Part shown: piece after piece, positions 37,318-50,200 of the stretch | Position numbering within the stretch: position 1 is the first letter of the stretch | How the letters are laid out: every line of letters begins with the position of its first letter | DNA from: Rutidosis leptorrhynchoides | Lineage: Eukaryota; Streptophyta; Magnoliopsida; Asterales; Asteraceae | Assembly (NCBI RefSeq): GCF_046630445.1 | Contig: NC_092336.1 | Span: 299,032,001-299,096,000, forward strand | Length of the DNA stretch: 64,000 nt | Direction: 5' to 3' | Notes under the pieces: model-generated | The model's database searches: none | What the model saw: only the letters and a program-made list of their open reading frames with translations | Told to the model about the DNA's origin: nothing | Made by a program: the position numbers and the translations under genes

Positions 37318-39309
37318 TGATAATGCTAAAAATGAACATATATTTCATAGCATTATTCCTCAAGAAAGACAAGATTTTAGTTGCAATTGTTCTATTTACA
37401 AGTGATATTCATTTAAATAATAAAAGGTGAAGACAAAAGACAGATTCGACGAATTGAAGACGCAAACGACCAAAAAGCTCAAAAGTACAAAATACAATCA
37501 AAGAGGTTCCAATTACTGATAAGAAACGTCTCAAAATTACAAGAGTACAAGATTCAAAATGCAAAGTACAAGATATTAAATTGTACGCAAGGACGTTCGA
37601 AAATCCGGAACCGGGACCAGAGTCAACTCTCAACGCTCGACGCAACGGACTAAAAATTACAAGTCAACTATGCACATAAATATAATATAATATTTAAATA
37701 ATTACTAAAATTATTTATATATTATATTTATTTATATAATCCGTTGACAAGCTAGGAGCCAAGGCTTGGTGAGCTGTAAATACAAACTCCGCAACTCGCG
37801 GAGTTTGAAGGCAAAAAATGCCGCGAGGTGCGGAGACACCCTGGACGAAAATCCCTATAAAAGGCAACGCAGTTTGATCGTTTTTAATATATATAAATCA
37901 ATCTCTCTCTATACATGTATACGTAATATTTATATTTATATTTTAATTTTAATTTTAATTTTAAATCCTAATAATAAGGGTATGTTAGCGAATGTTGTAA
38001 GGGTGTAAGTCTAAATTCTGTCCGTGTAACGCTACACTATTTTTAATCATTGTAAGTTATGTTTAACCTTTTTAATTTAATGTCTCGTAGCTAAGTTATT
38101 ATTATGCTTATTTAAAATGAAGTAATCATGATGTTGGATTAATTACTAAAATTGGGTAATTGGGCTTTGTACCATAATTGGGGTTTGGACAAAAGAACGA
38201 CACTTGTGGAAATTAGACTATGGGCTATTAATGGGATTTATATTTGTTTAACTAAATGATAGTTTGTTAATTTTAATATAAAGATTTACAATTGGACGTC
38301 CCTATAAATAACCATATACACTCGATCGGATACGATGGGCGAGGTATTTATATGTACGAATAATCGTTCATTTAACCGGACACGGGAATGGATTAATAGT
38401 CACTAGAATTATTAAAACAGGGGTAAAATTATGTATAAGGACACTTGGCATAATTGTTAACAAAGTATTAAAACCTTGGGTTACACGCAGTCGATAACCT
38501 GGTGTAATTATTAAACAAAGTATTAAAATCTTGTTACAGTTTAAGTCCCCAATTAGTTGGAATATTTAACTTCGGGTATAAGAATAATTTGACGAGGACA
38601 CTCGCACTTTATATTTATGACTGATGGACTGTTATGGACAAAAACCAGACGGACATATTAAATAATCCAGGACAAAGGACAATTAACCCATGGGTATAAT
38701 ACTAAAATCAACACGTCAAACATCATGATTACGGAAGTTTAAATAAGCATAATTCTTTTATTTCATATTTAATTTCCTTTATTTTATATTTAATTGCACT
38801 TCTAATTATCGCACTTTTATTGTTATTGTATTTAATTGCACTTTTAATTATCGTACTTTTTAATTATCGCAAGTTTATTTTATCGCACTTTTATTTATCG
38901 CAATTTCATTATCGTTATTTACTTTACGCTTTAAATTAAGTCTTTTATTTATTTAATATTTTACATTTTGTTTTAACTGCAACTAAAGTTTTTAAAATCG
39001 ACAAATCGGTCATTAAACGGTAAAAAAACCCCCCTTTATAATAATAATATTACTTTTATATATATTTGTATTTTTATAAATTAAAACTAATATAGCGTTA
39101 AGTTTGATTAAAAGATTCCCTGTGGAACGAACCGGACTTACTAAAAACTACACTACTGTACGATTAGGTACACTGCCTATAAGTGTTGTAGCAAGGTTTA
39201 AGTATATCCATTCAATAAATAAATAAATATCTTGTGTAAAATTGTATCGTATTTAATAGTATTTTCTAGTAAAATTTAAGCTATTTTATATACACCTCGC
39301 ATAATATCA
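37318..39309 (+). repeat. Athila 3' LTR
   Basis: A 1,992-bp partner of the 5' LTR with few substitutions. It starts TGATAATG, ends CATAATATCA and is followed by the target copy GATAT. It has the TATA box TATAAAAGG at 37,856-37,864 and the 9-bp terminal inverted repeat at 37,320-37,328 and 37,348-37,356. Confidence 0.95.
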
Positions 39310-39314
39310 GATAT

Positions 39315-41185
39315 AAAATATCATTTTGAATGATATACATTGGTGCTCGCTCTCTTACTAGGTGAGCTTCGCGCTTATCAGTTGGCAAAACATCACCGCG
39401 AATGTATTGTAGGATTGGTTCCATCCAATTTGGCTGTTCCTCTTCAACAGACGCGACCGTTAAGTCGTTATCTATTGATTTGTTTGGCAATTCTTCAACC
39501 CAAACTTGTTTTTGAAAGTGCGAAAACGTTAGAGTAGCCAATTTACTCAATGCATCCGCCTTCTTATTTTGACTTCTTGGCACTTGCGCGAGTTCAAAAT
39601 ACTCAAACCACTCTGCCGATTCTTTTAATAACTGCAAATATTTCTGCATTGAAGAGTCATGCGCTTCAAAGGAACCATTAAACTGATTCGCCACTAACTG
39701 CGAATCTGTAAACGCCCGCAACTTAGTGATATTCATTTTTCGTGCGATATTTAAACCAGCAAGTAATGCTTCATACTCTGCTTCATTATTTGTGACATCA
39801 AAATTAAAACGCAATGCATACGTATGCTCTTCGCCACTTGGGCTTGCCAATACCAAACCCGCACCTGCGCCCTCTGCACATGAAGCACCATCAGCAAATA
39901 AATCCCAAGTTTCACCCTTTACCGGTTTTAATGCTGTCCGCTCATTAATCACCTCCAACTCTCCAGATATTTCTGCGAGATAATCCGCCATAACCTGGCC
40001 CTTTACAGCACTTTGCAGAAGATAAGATATTTGATATGCACCTAATTCCACCGCCCATAACGCGAGTCTACCGGATATCTCTGGTTTTGTTAAGACTTGC
40101 TTGACTGGCATGTTAGTTAACACATGCACCAGATGCCCCTGAAAATATCTTCTTAACCTTCGCGACGTTAGAATAAGTGCGTACACAAACTTTTCAATCG
40201 GCGCATAGTTTATTTCGCTCCCTGTAAGAGCTTTACTGACAAAATACACAGGCTTTTGTATTTTCTCCCTTTCCGCGATTAAAACTGAGCCAAAAGCTTC
40301 ATTTGCCACTGATATATAAAGGTAGAGAATTTCGCCATCAATTGGCGCTGTTAATGTAGGCAAAGTTTTCAACAACTTCTTCATTTCTTGAAATGCAGCT
40401 TCTGCGTCGCTTGTCCAAACAAAACTTTTTTGCTTCAAGCAACCTTTTAAAGTTTTAAAAAATGGCAATTGTCTTTCAGCAGCTTTAGACAAGAAACGCG
40501 TTAGCGCAGCTAACTTTCCCGTCAAAATTAGCACTTCCTTAATCGTTTTTGGTGCGATCATATTTTCAATAGCCGCGATTTTCTTTGGATTAGCCTGAAT
40601 ACCTTGTTCCGTAACAAGGTATCCCAGAAACTTTCCTTCGGTCTCTCCAAAACTACACTTTAGCGGATTAAGCTTCATGTTTATCTTTCGCAGTGTATTG
40701 AATGTTTCGCGCCTATCTTCGATAATTCGCTCCTGCGTTGTACTTTTGATTACTAAGTCGTCCACGTAAGCCTCAAAATTACACCCAATTTTCTTTTCAA
40801 ACACGGTGTCAATCAAACGTTGATATGTCGTACCCGCATTGATTAAACCAAAAGGCATCATTATATAGGAAAATATGCTTTTGCCCGTATGAAAAGCAGT
40901 TTTGTCTATATCTTCTTGAGCCATTGGGATCTGGTGATAACCTCTTGCCGCATTCAAAAAACATTTATACAGAAAAGCGTGCAACGATTCTACTTTTAAA
41001 TCAATTTCTGGAATTGTATAATTATCCTTAGGACATGCTTTATTTAAATCCTTAAAATCAATACACATTCTCCAAGAACCATCAGGCTTTTTTTTACCAA
41101 AACTGGATTCGCAATCCATGATTGATATTGGGCTTCGCGTAAAATTCCAGCTCTCACCAATTTTGTGACCTCTTTGCATAGCCAC
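39315..41185 (-). pseudogene. Retand-like RT and double RNase H
   Basis: Minus-strand pol of the Tat lineage. RT motifs: KPDGSWRMCIDFKDLNKACPKD, MMPFGLINAGTTYQR and the YVDD catalytic box. It is followed by the degenerate gypsy RNase H and then a second, archaeal-like RNase H (DLFADGASCAEGAGAGLVL, NNEAEYEALLAGL, KKADALSKLA), a hallmark of Tat/Ogre/Retand elements. At 39,315 the frame meets the Athila insertion and resumes in frame at 19,760 with integrase. The upstream join to protease is broken by a homopolymer frameshift at 41,088-41,095. Confidence 0.93.
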
Positions 41186-41964
41186 TTCACGCGATCTGGG
41201 GCCATGCTTCTACGCTTCTGTACCACAGGATTTAAAGCGGGATTTACATTAAGTCCGTGTTCCGCAATATTACGCGGAACACCAGTCATATCATTTTCAC
41301 ACCAAGTAAAAACATCCATGTACTGCACAAGTAACTGCACAATTTGTTTCTGTGTGTCCGCACTTAAATTACTTCCCACTTTAATTTTTTGCTCGGGGTA
41401 CGCAGGATTAACCACTACCATATTTTCCGTGACTTCCGCAGTTTCTTGAGCTGCACTTTTTACATTAATAGCCGCACAAATAGGCACCTTGCTTGTTGAA
41501 TTTATTGTTGCGACACCTTTTCGCGTTGCAAATTTAATCATGCCATGAATTGTAGATGGGACAATTCCGAGTTTACCTAAGGCGGTTCTTCCTAACAACA
41601 TGTTATAGCGAGATGAGGTTCGCATAACATAGAAATCTATCCGCGCTCGGCGCACTAAACCATCATCATTGTCATCAACAAGCTCAACGTCTAAGGGCAA
41701 AACACCCATAGGAAATGAGGATTCTCCTGCAAAACCGGTCAGCGAAGCCGCGGTTGGTTTTAAAGTTACTCTGATACTCTCCGACAGTTGAATAAAACAT
41801 TGCTCGTAAAGAATATCAACGCTACTACCATTATCAAAGTGAACTTTCATGTTTGTGATTCCATTTTCCGCGATTTTGCACGATACAACTATCGGCATTT
41901 CAGAGAAATCCTCGCTCTGCATTTTTGGAAAACTAATTGGCACAAATTGCCAATTTTGATACAT
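41044..41964 (-). pseudogene. Retand-like protease and start of RT, frameshifted
   Basis: A minus-strand frame of 306 codons. The retropepsin active-site region reads HFDNGSSVDILY, and MLLGRTALGKLGIVPSTIH follows as usual in Tat proteases. The frame enters the RT N-terminus (MAPDRVKWLCKEVTKLVRAG) and leaves it at an A-run (T8 on the plus strand, 41,088-41,095). The expected gag before it is absent: only 228 bp separate this frame from the LTR. Confidence 0.9.
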
Positions 41965-42192
41965 TCTTGCCGACTTTCTCTATTTTCCTCTTTTTTGAGC
42001 ATTTGTTTGAATGGCGATATTGCTCATTATTTCAATTAATCTAGCAATTTTCCACCAATTACAAACGTATTCGCCTGTGAATCACCAAAATAATACACGA
42101 TCAGAATTAAACAAGGCAATTAATCTTTTGATAGCACAAATCAAAAAATTTCAAGTTTAATTCGTAAAACGTGTCCCACGGATGTCGCCAAA
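41965..42192 (-). other. Short leader with presumed primer site of Retand copy 1; gag deleted
   Basis: On the minus strand the LTR end is followed at once by TTTGGCGACATCCGTGGGAC (42,192-42,173), which resembles the TTTGGCG...GTGGG start seen after Tat LTRs. The complementary tRNA was not identified. The remaining space is too small for gag. Confidence 0.55.
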
Positions 42193-43030
42193 TGATCGAT
42201 CCTATATCAAGTTATTACTTAATTAAGGATCGAGTGCAATAATAAGATGGTGGATGGGATGTTTGATGATTATTTTGGGCCCCGATGATCGTCTTTCACT
42301 TTAACAATCAAGTGATCAACCACCCTGACCCGGTCTTAATTGTCAATTAGCATAATTCACCTTAGTGCAATGTAGAAATCCATTGGGCAAGGTCACAAGT
42401 GAAAATCACAAAGGCTTGGGCAAATGGCAGAGAATCAACAACCCATAAATGAGAGGCCAAGCTCTCTATTTATAGTATTCGAAATATCCGCGATCTGCGG
42501 TTTACTTAACTATCCGCGGAAACTTAGCGAAATACATCGCAGTCTTTTACTGACGCGGAAGATGATGAGCACTCTTTACTTTTCAGCGAACATTCCATAA
42601 CTTTGGATTGTAGTTCGCGCAACCCTGCTTTTTGGTTTTAGCAAACAAAATATACATATACAATGCTATGTATATGATCAACCATGTCCCTATCTTGATT
42701 GCATTACCTTGGCTCGATTATGATTGATACTTGGGTGTAGTCAAAGTGAATCACAAGAACCAGAGCAATTGTACATAATCAACAACCTAAAATGAAAGGC
42801 CAAGCTCTCTATTTATAGGTTTGGAATATCTGCGGAATCAATGTTCGCGCAAAAGCATCAGATCCGCAATGTTTATGCGGGACATCTTCGCAATCTCAAA
42901 TTATGCGCAAAACTGCAATGTCTTGGCGCGATGCGTAGTTGCTTATTTATCTACGCGATTCTAATTATATTTTTATTTGAATTGCCTTTTGCACTTAAAA
43001 TATACATATATATGCCTATATATATGATCA
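42193..43030 (-). repeat. Complete Retand-like LTR shared by two elements
   Basis: 838 bp, with inverted termini TGATC...GATCA. The low-coordinate side is followed by the primer-site region and pol of copy 1; the high-coordinate side is preceded by a PPT and the antisense gene of copy 2. Minus-strand TATA boxes TATAAATA lie at 42,474-42,467 and 42,817-42,810. An internal duplication of about 345 bp (about 42,331-42,680 and 42,681-43,030) repeats the promoter. Confidence 0.85.
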
Positions 43031-43040
43031 AGTCCCCCAA
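43031..43040 (-). other. Retand-like polypurine tract (copy 2)
   Basis: On the minus strand AATTGGGGGACT directly precedes the LTR start TGATCATATA. Plus-strand reading: agtcccccaatt. Confidence 0.7.
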
Positions 43041-43463
43041 TTTATTGTGTTATATTTACGCAGAAAATATAACATAATAAACTCTAAAAAATGTAGTTAA
43101 AAATGCATTTCTCAAACGGTCCGCAAAATTTAATTCGTTATGCAAATAATATTGCGTCTGACAAATTGTGCGCGTCCCATCAGTGTCGCCTAACGGCTCT
43201 TTTCTAGCCGTTGATGTATTTCAGCAGAATTATAGCCGTTAATTGTAATCATTGCGCATAACGATTAGCTTTTCAATCAACACTATAAATAAGATCGATT
43301 TTTATTCAATTGCATTTTACTCTTCGCAATCATCTTTCTTTCCACCAAAACACTTACGCTTACTTCCAACGCTGATTATAATTGCTAGCTTTGCTTTTGC
43401 CATTCACATACTTGATCAATTCTTAGCTTAATCACTTTAATTTCAACTTTTTCTTGCATTTTT
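43041..43463 (+). promoter_or_regulatory. Upstream region of the Retand antisense gene (copy 2)
   Basis: No gene. A TATAAATA motif near 43,284 (acactataaataagatc) lies about 180 bp before the coding region and is followed by C/T-rich DNA typical of a plant 5' leader, so a plus-strand promoter independent of the LTR is plausible. Confidence 0.4.
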
Positions 43464-45175
43464 TTGGCCTCTCCTTCTAAACCTCAGTCTTCTTCCGCTA
43501 TTCTTACGGATAAATTCTCATCATATATGACAGATGAGAAGATCGATCAATTGAAAATCAACTATCCACTATTGGATCAGTTCCTACCGATTGCTCCTTC
43601 TGAGGATGAGAGGGAAAACAATCCTCCAAAAGGGATGATTGCAGTTTATGAAACTTCTATGTTTCAAGGAAATCTAAGATTTCCGCCGACCGAATTCTTT
43701 TTGGGTGTCTGCGATTCATATAACATCGCCATCGCCCAATTGCATCCATATGCAGTCGCTAAAATATTTTATTTGAAATGTATTGATGGGCGATCAATAA
43801 GCAACCCTTAATTGATGTGTTTCGAAATTTCAATACCATCACGCCAACTGACCGCGGATGGTTTACATTTATATCACGCCATGGTGTGATTACAACCCCC
43901 AAGGCATCTATTGAAAATTGGCGCAAATCTTTCTTCTTTATTAAAGCTGAAGCACTATGTGAGCATCAGGATTTACTTTGCTGGACAATGGAGCTCAATC
44001 AAAGCGCACTTAAACGTATTGACCTTCATGAGATTGGCGAAGAGCTATTAGCGGAAGTTAAAAATGTGCACTTGCCAGTTCGCCAATATAGTCATATTCC
44101 ACTGCATTTGGGGCGAGTTTCAATGTACTGGCTTTAGAATAATTACAACGTTGTTTCGCTTGACGCAACCAATAGAGGTATGCAGCCCCATTATATTTTA
44201 CGCATGAAACGTATCCATTTTAGCATATGATATATTGATGATCTTTATTTATCGCAGAAATCTTTCTTTCTGATTTAATGGTACTGGAAGATGTTACTCA
44301 CTGTAAATCCATTCTCCGCTCGAAAGAAGGTGGCAGCTCTTCTGTAGCTATTGAAGAGCCAATACTTAATTCACTAACCATTTCAGAAGGTACTGACAAA
44401 GGAAAACGAAAAAGCAGCACCACAAGTGTTCCTTCTGTGCAAGAAAGTAGGCGCAAGCTTCCACACATATCTCCCATTGCAGAAGAAGTGTCTGGGAAGA
44501 GCAAAGAGAAAGGTAAATCATACTCTCGCACAACAATTTTACGCAATTAGCTTTTACAATTGCCTTGTTTTTTATTGAACGTGTATGTTTGCATTACAGC
44601 TGACATTGTTGATTTGACAACGGACACAGAAAAGAAAGAGAAGAGGATCCATTCCTTACTCATGAGATCCATTTAGAAAATTTTGGCGATCCCCAATTTC
44701 AAAATATTTTCGCATCACCATACAATCATATAAAGTCAATTCATATTGACAATTTTGTTGCGAGTCTGAATGTTAGCGATGATGCAGTTGAAGGTCAACT
44801 TAAACTTTTGCGCAATGTTGTAACACAGGATGTACACAAGAAAACTCAGCAATCTTGCTGCTGAAAACGCAAGCATACTAAACTGTTTTAATTCAGTTTG
44901 TTCTTTAATTTATGGTGTTAAACGCCGCGAAGCACTTGCAGCAGCAGTTGGATGAGCATAGCCAACCAAAGAGCTAGCTCAGAATATCAGGAAGCGGTAA
45001 TGGCAACTGAAGAAGTAGAGCCACCAGCACTTGGCTTTATTAGACCATCTAAGTACAAGACAGGGGCAATCTCTCTTAACATAGCGATTGTCACAGAAAG
45101 AGCATCAAATGAAATTTTGCGATCAAAAGTTCGCCAACTTGAACAAGAAAAACTGCAGTTATCTTTGGAGCTTGA
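43464..45175 (+). pseudogene. Retand antisense gene, 5' part (gypsy-type putative transposase family), with two introns
   Basis: Coding starts where ATG would be expected but TTG is found (43,464). Exon A is 43,464-44,177, the intron 44,178-44,257, exon B 44,258-44,512, the second intron 44,513-44,599, and exon C starts at 44,600. Both introns are GT-AG and both joins keep frame. The protein resembles the plant family labelled 'putative gypsy-type transposase', carried antisense by Tat/Retand elements; its function is unknown. Damage: a 1-base loss near 43,808, a TAG at 44,135, and frameshifts near 44,655, 44,835 and 44,950. A coiled coil (ILRSKVRQLEQEKLQLSLEL) is cut by the CTTGA insertion site. 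Confidence 0.65.
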
Positions 45176-46269
45176 TGAAGCGACCCGTCCTAATCCATCC
45201 GGACGAAGTCCATATCGATTATAAACGATTCACAACAGTTGATTACATCGCGAGGTACTTGACCTCTATATGATACATTTTACAAACATTGCATTCATTT
45301 TTGAAAAGAAAATCTTTCATTACATCGAAAGTTGACGACATGCATACCATTTTATAATATATCTAACTATAATTGACTTAATAATAATCTTGATGAACTC
45401 AACGACTCGAATGCAACGTCTTTTGAAATATGTCATGAATGACTCCAAGTAATATCTTTAAAATGAGCAATTGCACAGCGGAAGACTTCTTTCATACCTG
45501 AGAATAAACATGCTTTAAAGTGTCAACCAAAAGGTTGGTGAGTTCATTAGTTTATCATAAACAATCATTTCATAATTTTAATAGACCATAAGATTTCATA
45601 TTTCCAATTCTCATAAACATACGTCCCATGCATAGAGACAAAAAATCATTCATATGGATTGAACACCTGGTAACCGACATTCAAAATATGCATATAATAA
45701 TATCCCCATCATTCCGGGATCCTCCTTCGAACATGATATAAATTTCGAAGTACTAAAGCATCCGGTACTTTGGATGGGGCTTGTTGGGCCCGATAGATCT
45801 ATCTTTAGGATTCGCGTCAATTAGGGTGTCTGTTCCCTAATTCTTAGATTACCAGACTAAAAAGGGGCATATTCGATTTTGATCATTCAACCATATAATG
45901 TAGTTTCAATTACTTGTGTCTATTTCGTAAAACAGTTATAAAAATTTCGCATGTATTCTCTGCCCAAAAATATAAAGGGTAAAAAGGCAAATGAAACTCA
46001 CCATACTGTATTTTGTAGTAAAAATAAATATAACAATATTGAACAACTGAACAATGCAGGGTTGACCTTGGATTCACGAACCTATATCATTTGTATATTT
46101 ATCAATACATATAACCGTACTCGAACAATTTCACATACTATATCTTTATATATTATTTATTTAATTTGTATATATATATATTTGAAAATGGTTATTACTT
46201 ATATAGTTATATATATTTATGTTGTATATATATTTAAATGATTAATATCTATATATTTAATTATATTAA

Positions 46270-46299
46270 TATATCTATATATATATATATATATATATA

Positions 46300-46368
<69 letters not shown>
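46270..46368. repeat. (AT)n microsatellite in LTR
   Basis: AT run with two CTATAT interruptions, homologous in position to 54,292-54,400 and to 2,830-2,926. Confidence 0.95.
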
Positions 46369-46374
<6 letters not shown>

Positions 46375-47045
46375 TTATATGTGGTTAGTATTGTGTAATT
46401 AATGTTAATATGTTTTATATATATAGGTATATAAACTATTAATACCATATATATGTTAGATCAAAATATTTATCTGTAATAATAATGATAGTTTTGAAAA
46501 TAATGATTTACTAATAATAATAACTTTCTTGATAATGATAATACTAATAACGATATTGTTAAAAAAAATATTTATATTAATAATAGTAATAATATTAATA
46601 ATTACGAAAATGATATTAATACTAATATTAGTGAAACTAATTATAATTTGTATCACTTTTATAATAACAATAATAATAATAATCCTAATCATAATTATAA
46701 TAATAGCACTTAAACAGATAAGTTAGTAATCATAATAATAATAATAATATCATTCATAGTTGTGTCTATAATCATAATACTAATAATAAATGATAACGTC
46801 ATTAATGATTTTATTACCAATACTTTTGTTGATAATAATAATAATAATACCAACAATTTTATAAAATGATACTAATAGTAATATTTATAATGATAAATTG
46901 TATTATGTTCATAATAATGATAATAATAATAATAATAATGATCATAATTATAATTATAATAACAATAGTACATATGTAATAATATTAGCAATAATAATAT
47001 TCTAAAAATATTAATTAATACTAGTAAGAACAATAACAATAACAA

Positions 47046-47153
<108 letters not shown>

Positions 47154-47185
47154 AAATGAAAAGAAATGGTATACCCTAAAAAGAA

Positions 47186-47250
47186 ATGCACCCAACTGGA
47201 CTCGAACCCAAGACCTCTTGAACACCCGCATACCCCCGAAACCATTCCTC
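47186..47250 (-). other. tRNA-like module in the LTR
   Basis: Minus strand: B box GGTTCGAGTCC at 47,208-47,198, preceded by a decayed A-box-like TGGTTTCGGGGG near 47,243. The same module is in the partner LTR at 55,226-55,236 and in the solo LTR at 26,937-26,982. Confidence 0.45.
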
Positions 47251-50200
47251 TGTCGTCTGTTTATCTGATTTATATCAGGTTCCATTTAATTATAAACCGA
47301 ACTTTTTCTGTTTCCTAATATTCATCTTCTTCACCAATTATCTTGACCCGAGACCACATCAATCAAAACCGTGAATCAATTATTGAGTGTAAGTGTTTTA
47401 CTAGAAACGGATACGACCTGGTTTTTGTGGGGTTTGAGTTTAACTGAAAAAGAAAAAAAAATAGTAATAACACAGATACGTCGCTAAGCATATTTGAAAC
47501 TCAAACATTCTTTCAATGATTTAGACGTTTTTAGACAAAGACTTCTTTATGTAATAGGTTTCAAACCATGCCTAGAAACTCTTTGAATCTTTAATTTAAC
47601 TGGAAACACTAAAATGATTATGAATTTTACGAAGAACACAGGCTTTGACTTTTTGAAACTAAAGTTTGACTTCAAAATTCGAATTCGTTAGGAAAAATTA
47701 GAAGTTGAATCTTTCCAAATTGTTTGAATGAAAGATTTCCAATAAAATTGCATTACTAGATTTTTAAATTTCATTCTTATTCACGATTTGGTTAAGAAGT
47801 TGAATATACAGAGGTATCGAGTTTTTTTTAAAAAAAATTATGTTTAATTGGCCAAATGGTAGCAGATGAAGGTTGTGCGTAATGTTAGTGGGTATGGAAG
47901 ATTGAATAATTTACCTAACACTGGAATTGATCAAGTTATACAGCAATTGTGGATGTCGACCCTAATACTCAGATAAAACAATAACAGGCAGAAATAAAAT
48001 AAATAAAAATTAAAAGTTGATAGCAATTGCTAACAGATTTTTGGACTTCTCTGTGATAAGATTCGATTTAGAGACCAGAACAAAATTACGTACAGTCTGA
48101 TTGAACAAGGAAACTGCTTTCATCTTTTATACGTTTTTATTTATAAATATAAATATATATTATTAATAATACTAATAATAATACTAATAATAATAATATA
48201 ATTTATAATAATAAATAATACTGATATTATATATATATATATAAAAATACTGTTAGCTTTAATAATAATAAGCATCATACTAATAATTTAAGAATAATGA
48301 TAACATTAATTGTTAATAATAATGTTAATAATAATGTTATTAATGATAATATTAATGAATTATATTACTTTTATAATAATAATAATTTATAATAATAATA
48401 AAGATAATTTCAATGAATTTAATAATAATTAGTAATAATGATAATAAATTTTTTATTAGTAATACTAATAATAATACCAATTATAATAATATAGATGATA
48501 ATAATAATATTAACAATAATACAACAATTGGACATAACAAATTTCATATCAATTTGCTATATATAATAATATTACTAATACTGGTATTACTATTAATACT
48601 GAAAGTAATAATATATAGAATCTTATTTTTATATGCAAGTAAGTTTAGTATAATGATATAATATCTTATTAGCTATGTAATTTTTATAATTATATTATAG
48701 ATCATATGATAACAATTATATTTGTTTTAATGGTAGCTTAATCATTTTTTTTTATTATTTTACATACTTAATTTCAATTGATTAAAGTGTATTTTATTAA
48801 TTCAAATTATTATATATATACTTTCATTTATATGTATGTATGTATATATATATCTACATAATCATTTACACACAAACTGTTCGTGAATCGTCAGGCATGG
48901 TCAAAGGGTAATTGATTACATGAATATAGATCTCAAAACTTTCGAGACTCAACATTACAGATTTTGCTTATCGTGTCGAAAACATATAAAGATTAAAGTT
49001 TAAATTTGATCAGAAATTTCCGGGTCATCACAGTACCTACCCATTAAAAGAAATTTCGTCCCGAAATTTGAGTGAGGTGGTCATGGATAACAATAAGAAT
49101 GTTTTCATGACGAATATGAGTTAATAAATAGAGTTTTATCATCATTGAGTAATATAGATAAAACGATTCGATCATGTGAAGCGTTCGAGTGAAGCTATCA
49201 CAAAAGATTGAAATGAGTAAATGTAGATTCGTCATATCTTTTGACGTAGATAGGGTTGATTTCCAAGATCAAAAGATTTGGAGAAAATCTTCATAATACG
49301 ATTTGATTCTTCGGTAATCAAGGAGATTAGGATCCGCTTTAAATGCGATCATCTGTTTTGATTGCCCTGTCAGATATTTTACTATAAATCCACCCCCTTT
49401 CATTTCCTTACAACTCACACCTTCTATTCTTTCTCCTTTAATTCGTACTTTGAATCATTTGTCAATATGCTCTATCCCGTTTTGATCCTTGACATACTTC
49501 TAACCTTCATATCTGTCATTCTTCTCTTTCATCTACCACCAGAGGATTTTATTTACTTCTACTATTATCTTGGGGTTATAGTGTTATTAGTTTTCCCGTG
49601 CCTTTACGTGGTAATACGTATTGATATGCACGATTTGTAATTTATGTGTTGTTGTCGAGCTTTATATTTTCTTTTGTTTCATACTTTTGTCTCCTCTTCC
49701 CGACTACAAGTCAAGCGAATAATGGTCCGGAATTCGTAGGTATGGATTTTGAAATGAACATAGTTAATGTTCTAAGAAGTAAATCGTAATGGCACGATCT
49801 TGATTTGGTAAATTACTAGAATATCCGAAAAGATAGAACTATCAAGAATACATGTTCTTAATATGTTTAGAGATTGAGTAGAATGTAAGAGTCATGTAAA
49901 TGGCACATGATGACGGTATATTCTGTGAATCATCACGTTCCATTAAAAACTCAGCATGAATTACTGTAATATAATCACGTTGATCAAGTGTCATTATATT
50001 ATACTAACTCATGCATCAGTTCCCAACATTACTTCAATAACATTCATATTTTAAGCTCGAAAGTTTACAGAATATAGAAACTAACAGTTTCTATATGATG
50101 TAACACTGATAGCACGAAGAGATTAATGATTTCAGATAAGAACAATTATGAAAATATCTTCAGAAATATGGAGAATATTTATAAATGGATATACGATGAT

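Larger units (their letters stand above)
19766..39309 (+). mobile_element. Nested Athila-type Ty3/gypsy element, 19.5 kb, with both LTRs
   Basis: Two LTRs of about 2.0 kb (19,766-21,765 and 37,318-39,309) bound the element. The target duplication GATAT lies at 19,761-19,765 and 39,310-39,314. Order: LTR, tRNA-Asp-type PBS, leader, gag-protease-RT-RNase H-integrase in one frame with six stops, a small zinc-knuckle frame, an env-like gene, PPT, LTR. By eye about 3 differences occur in the first 120 aligned LTR bases. It is inserted in the Retand pol gene and is itself interrupted by a solo LTR at 25,723-28,497. Confidence 0.95.
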
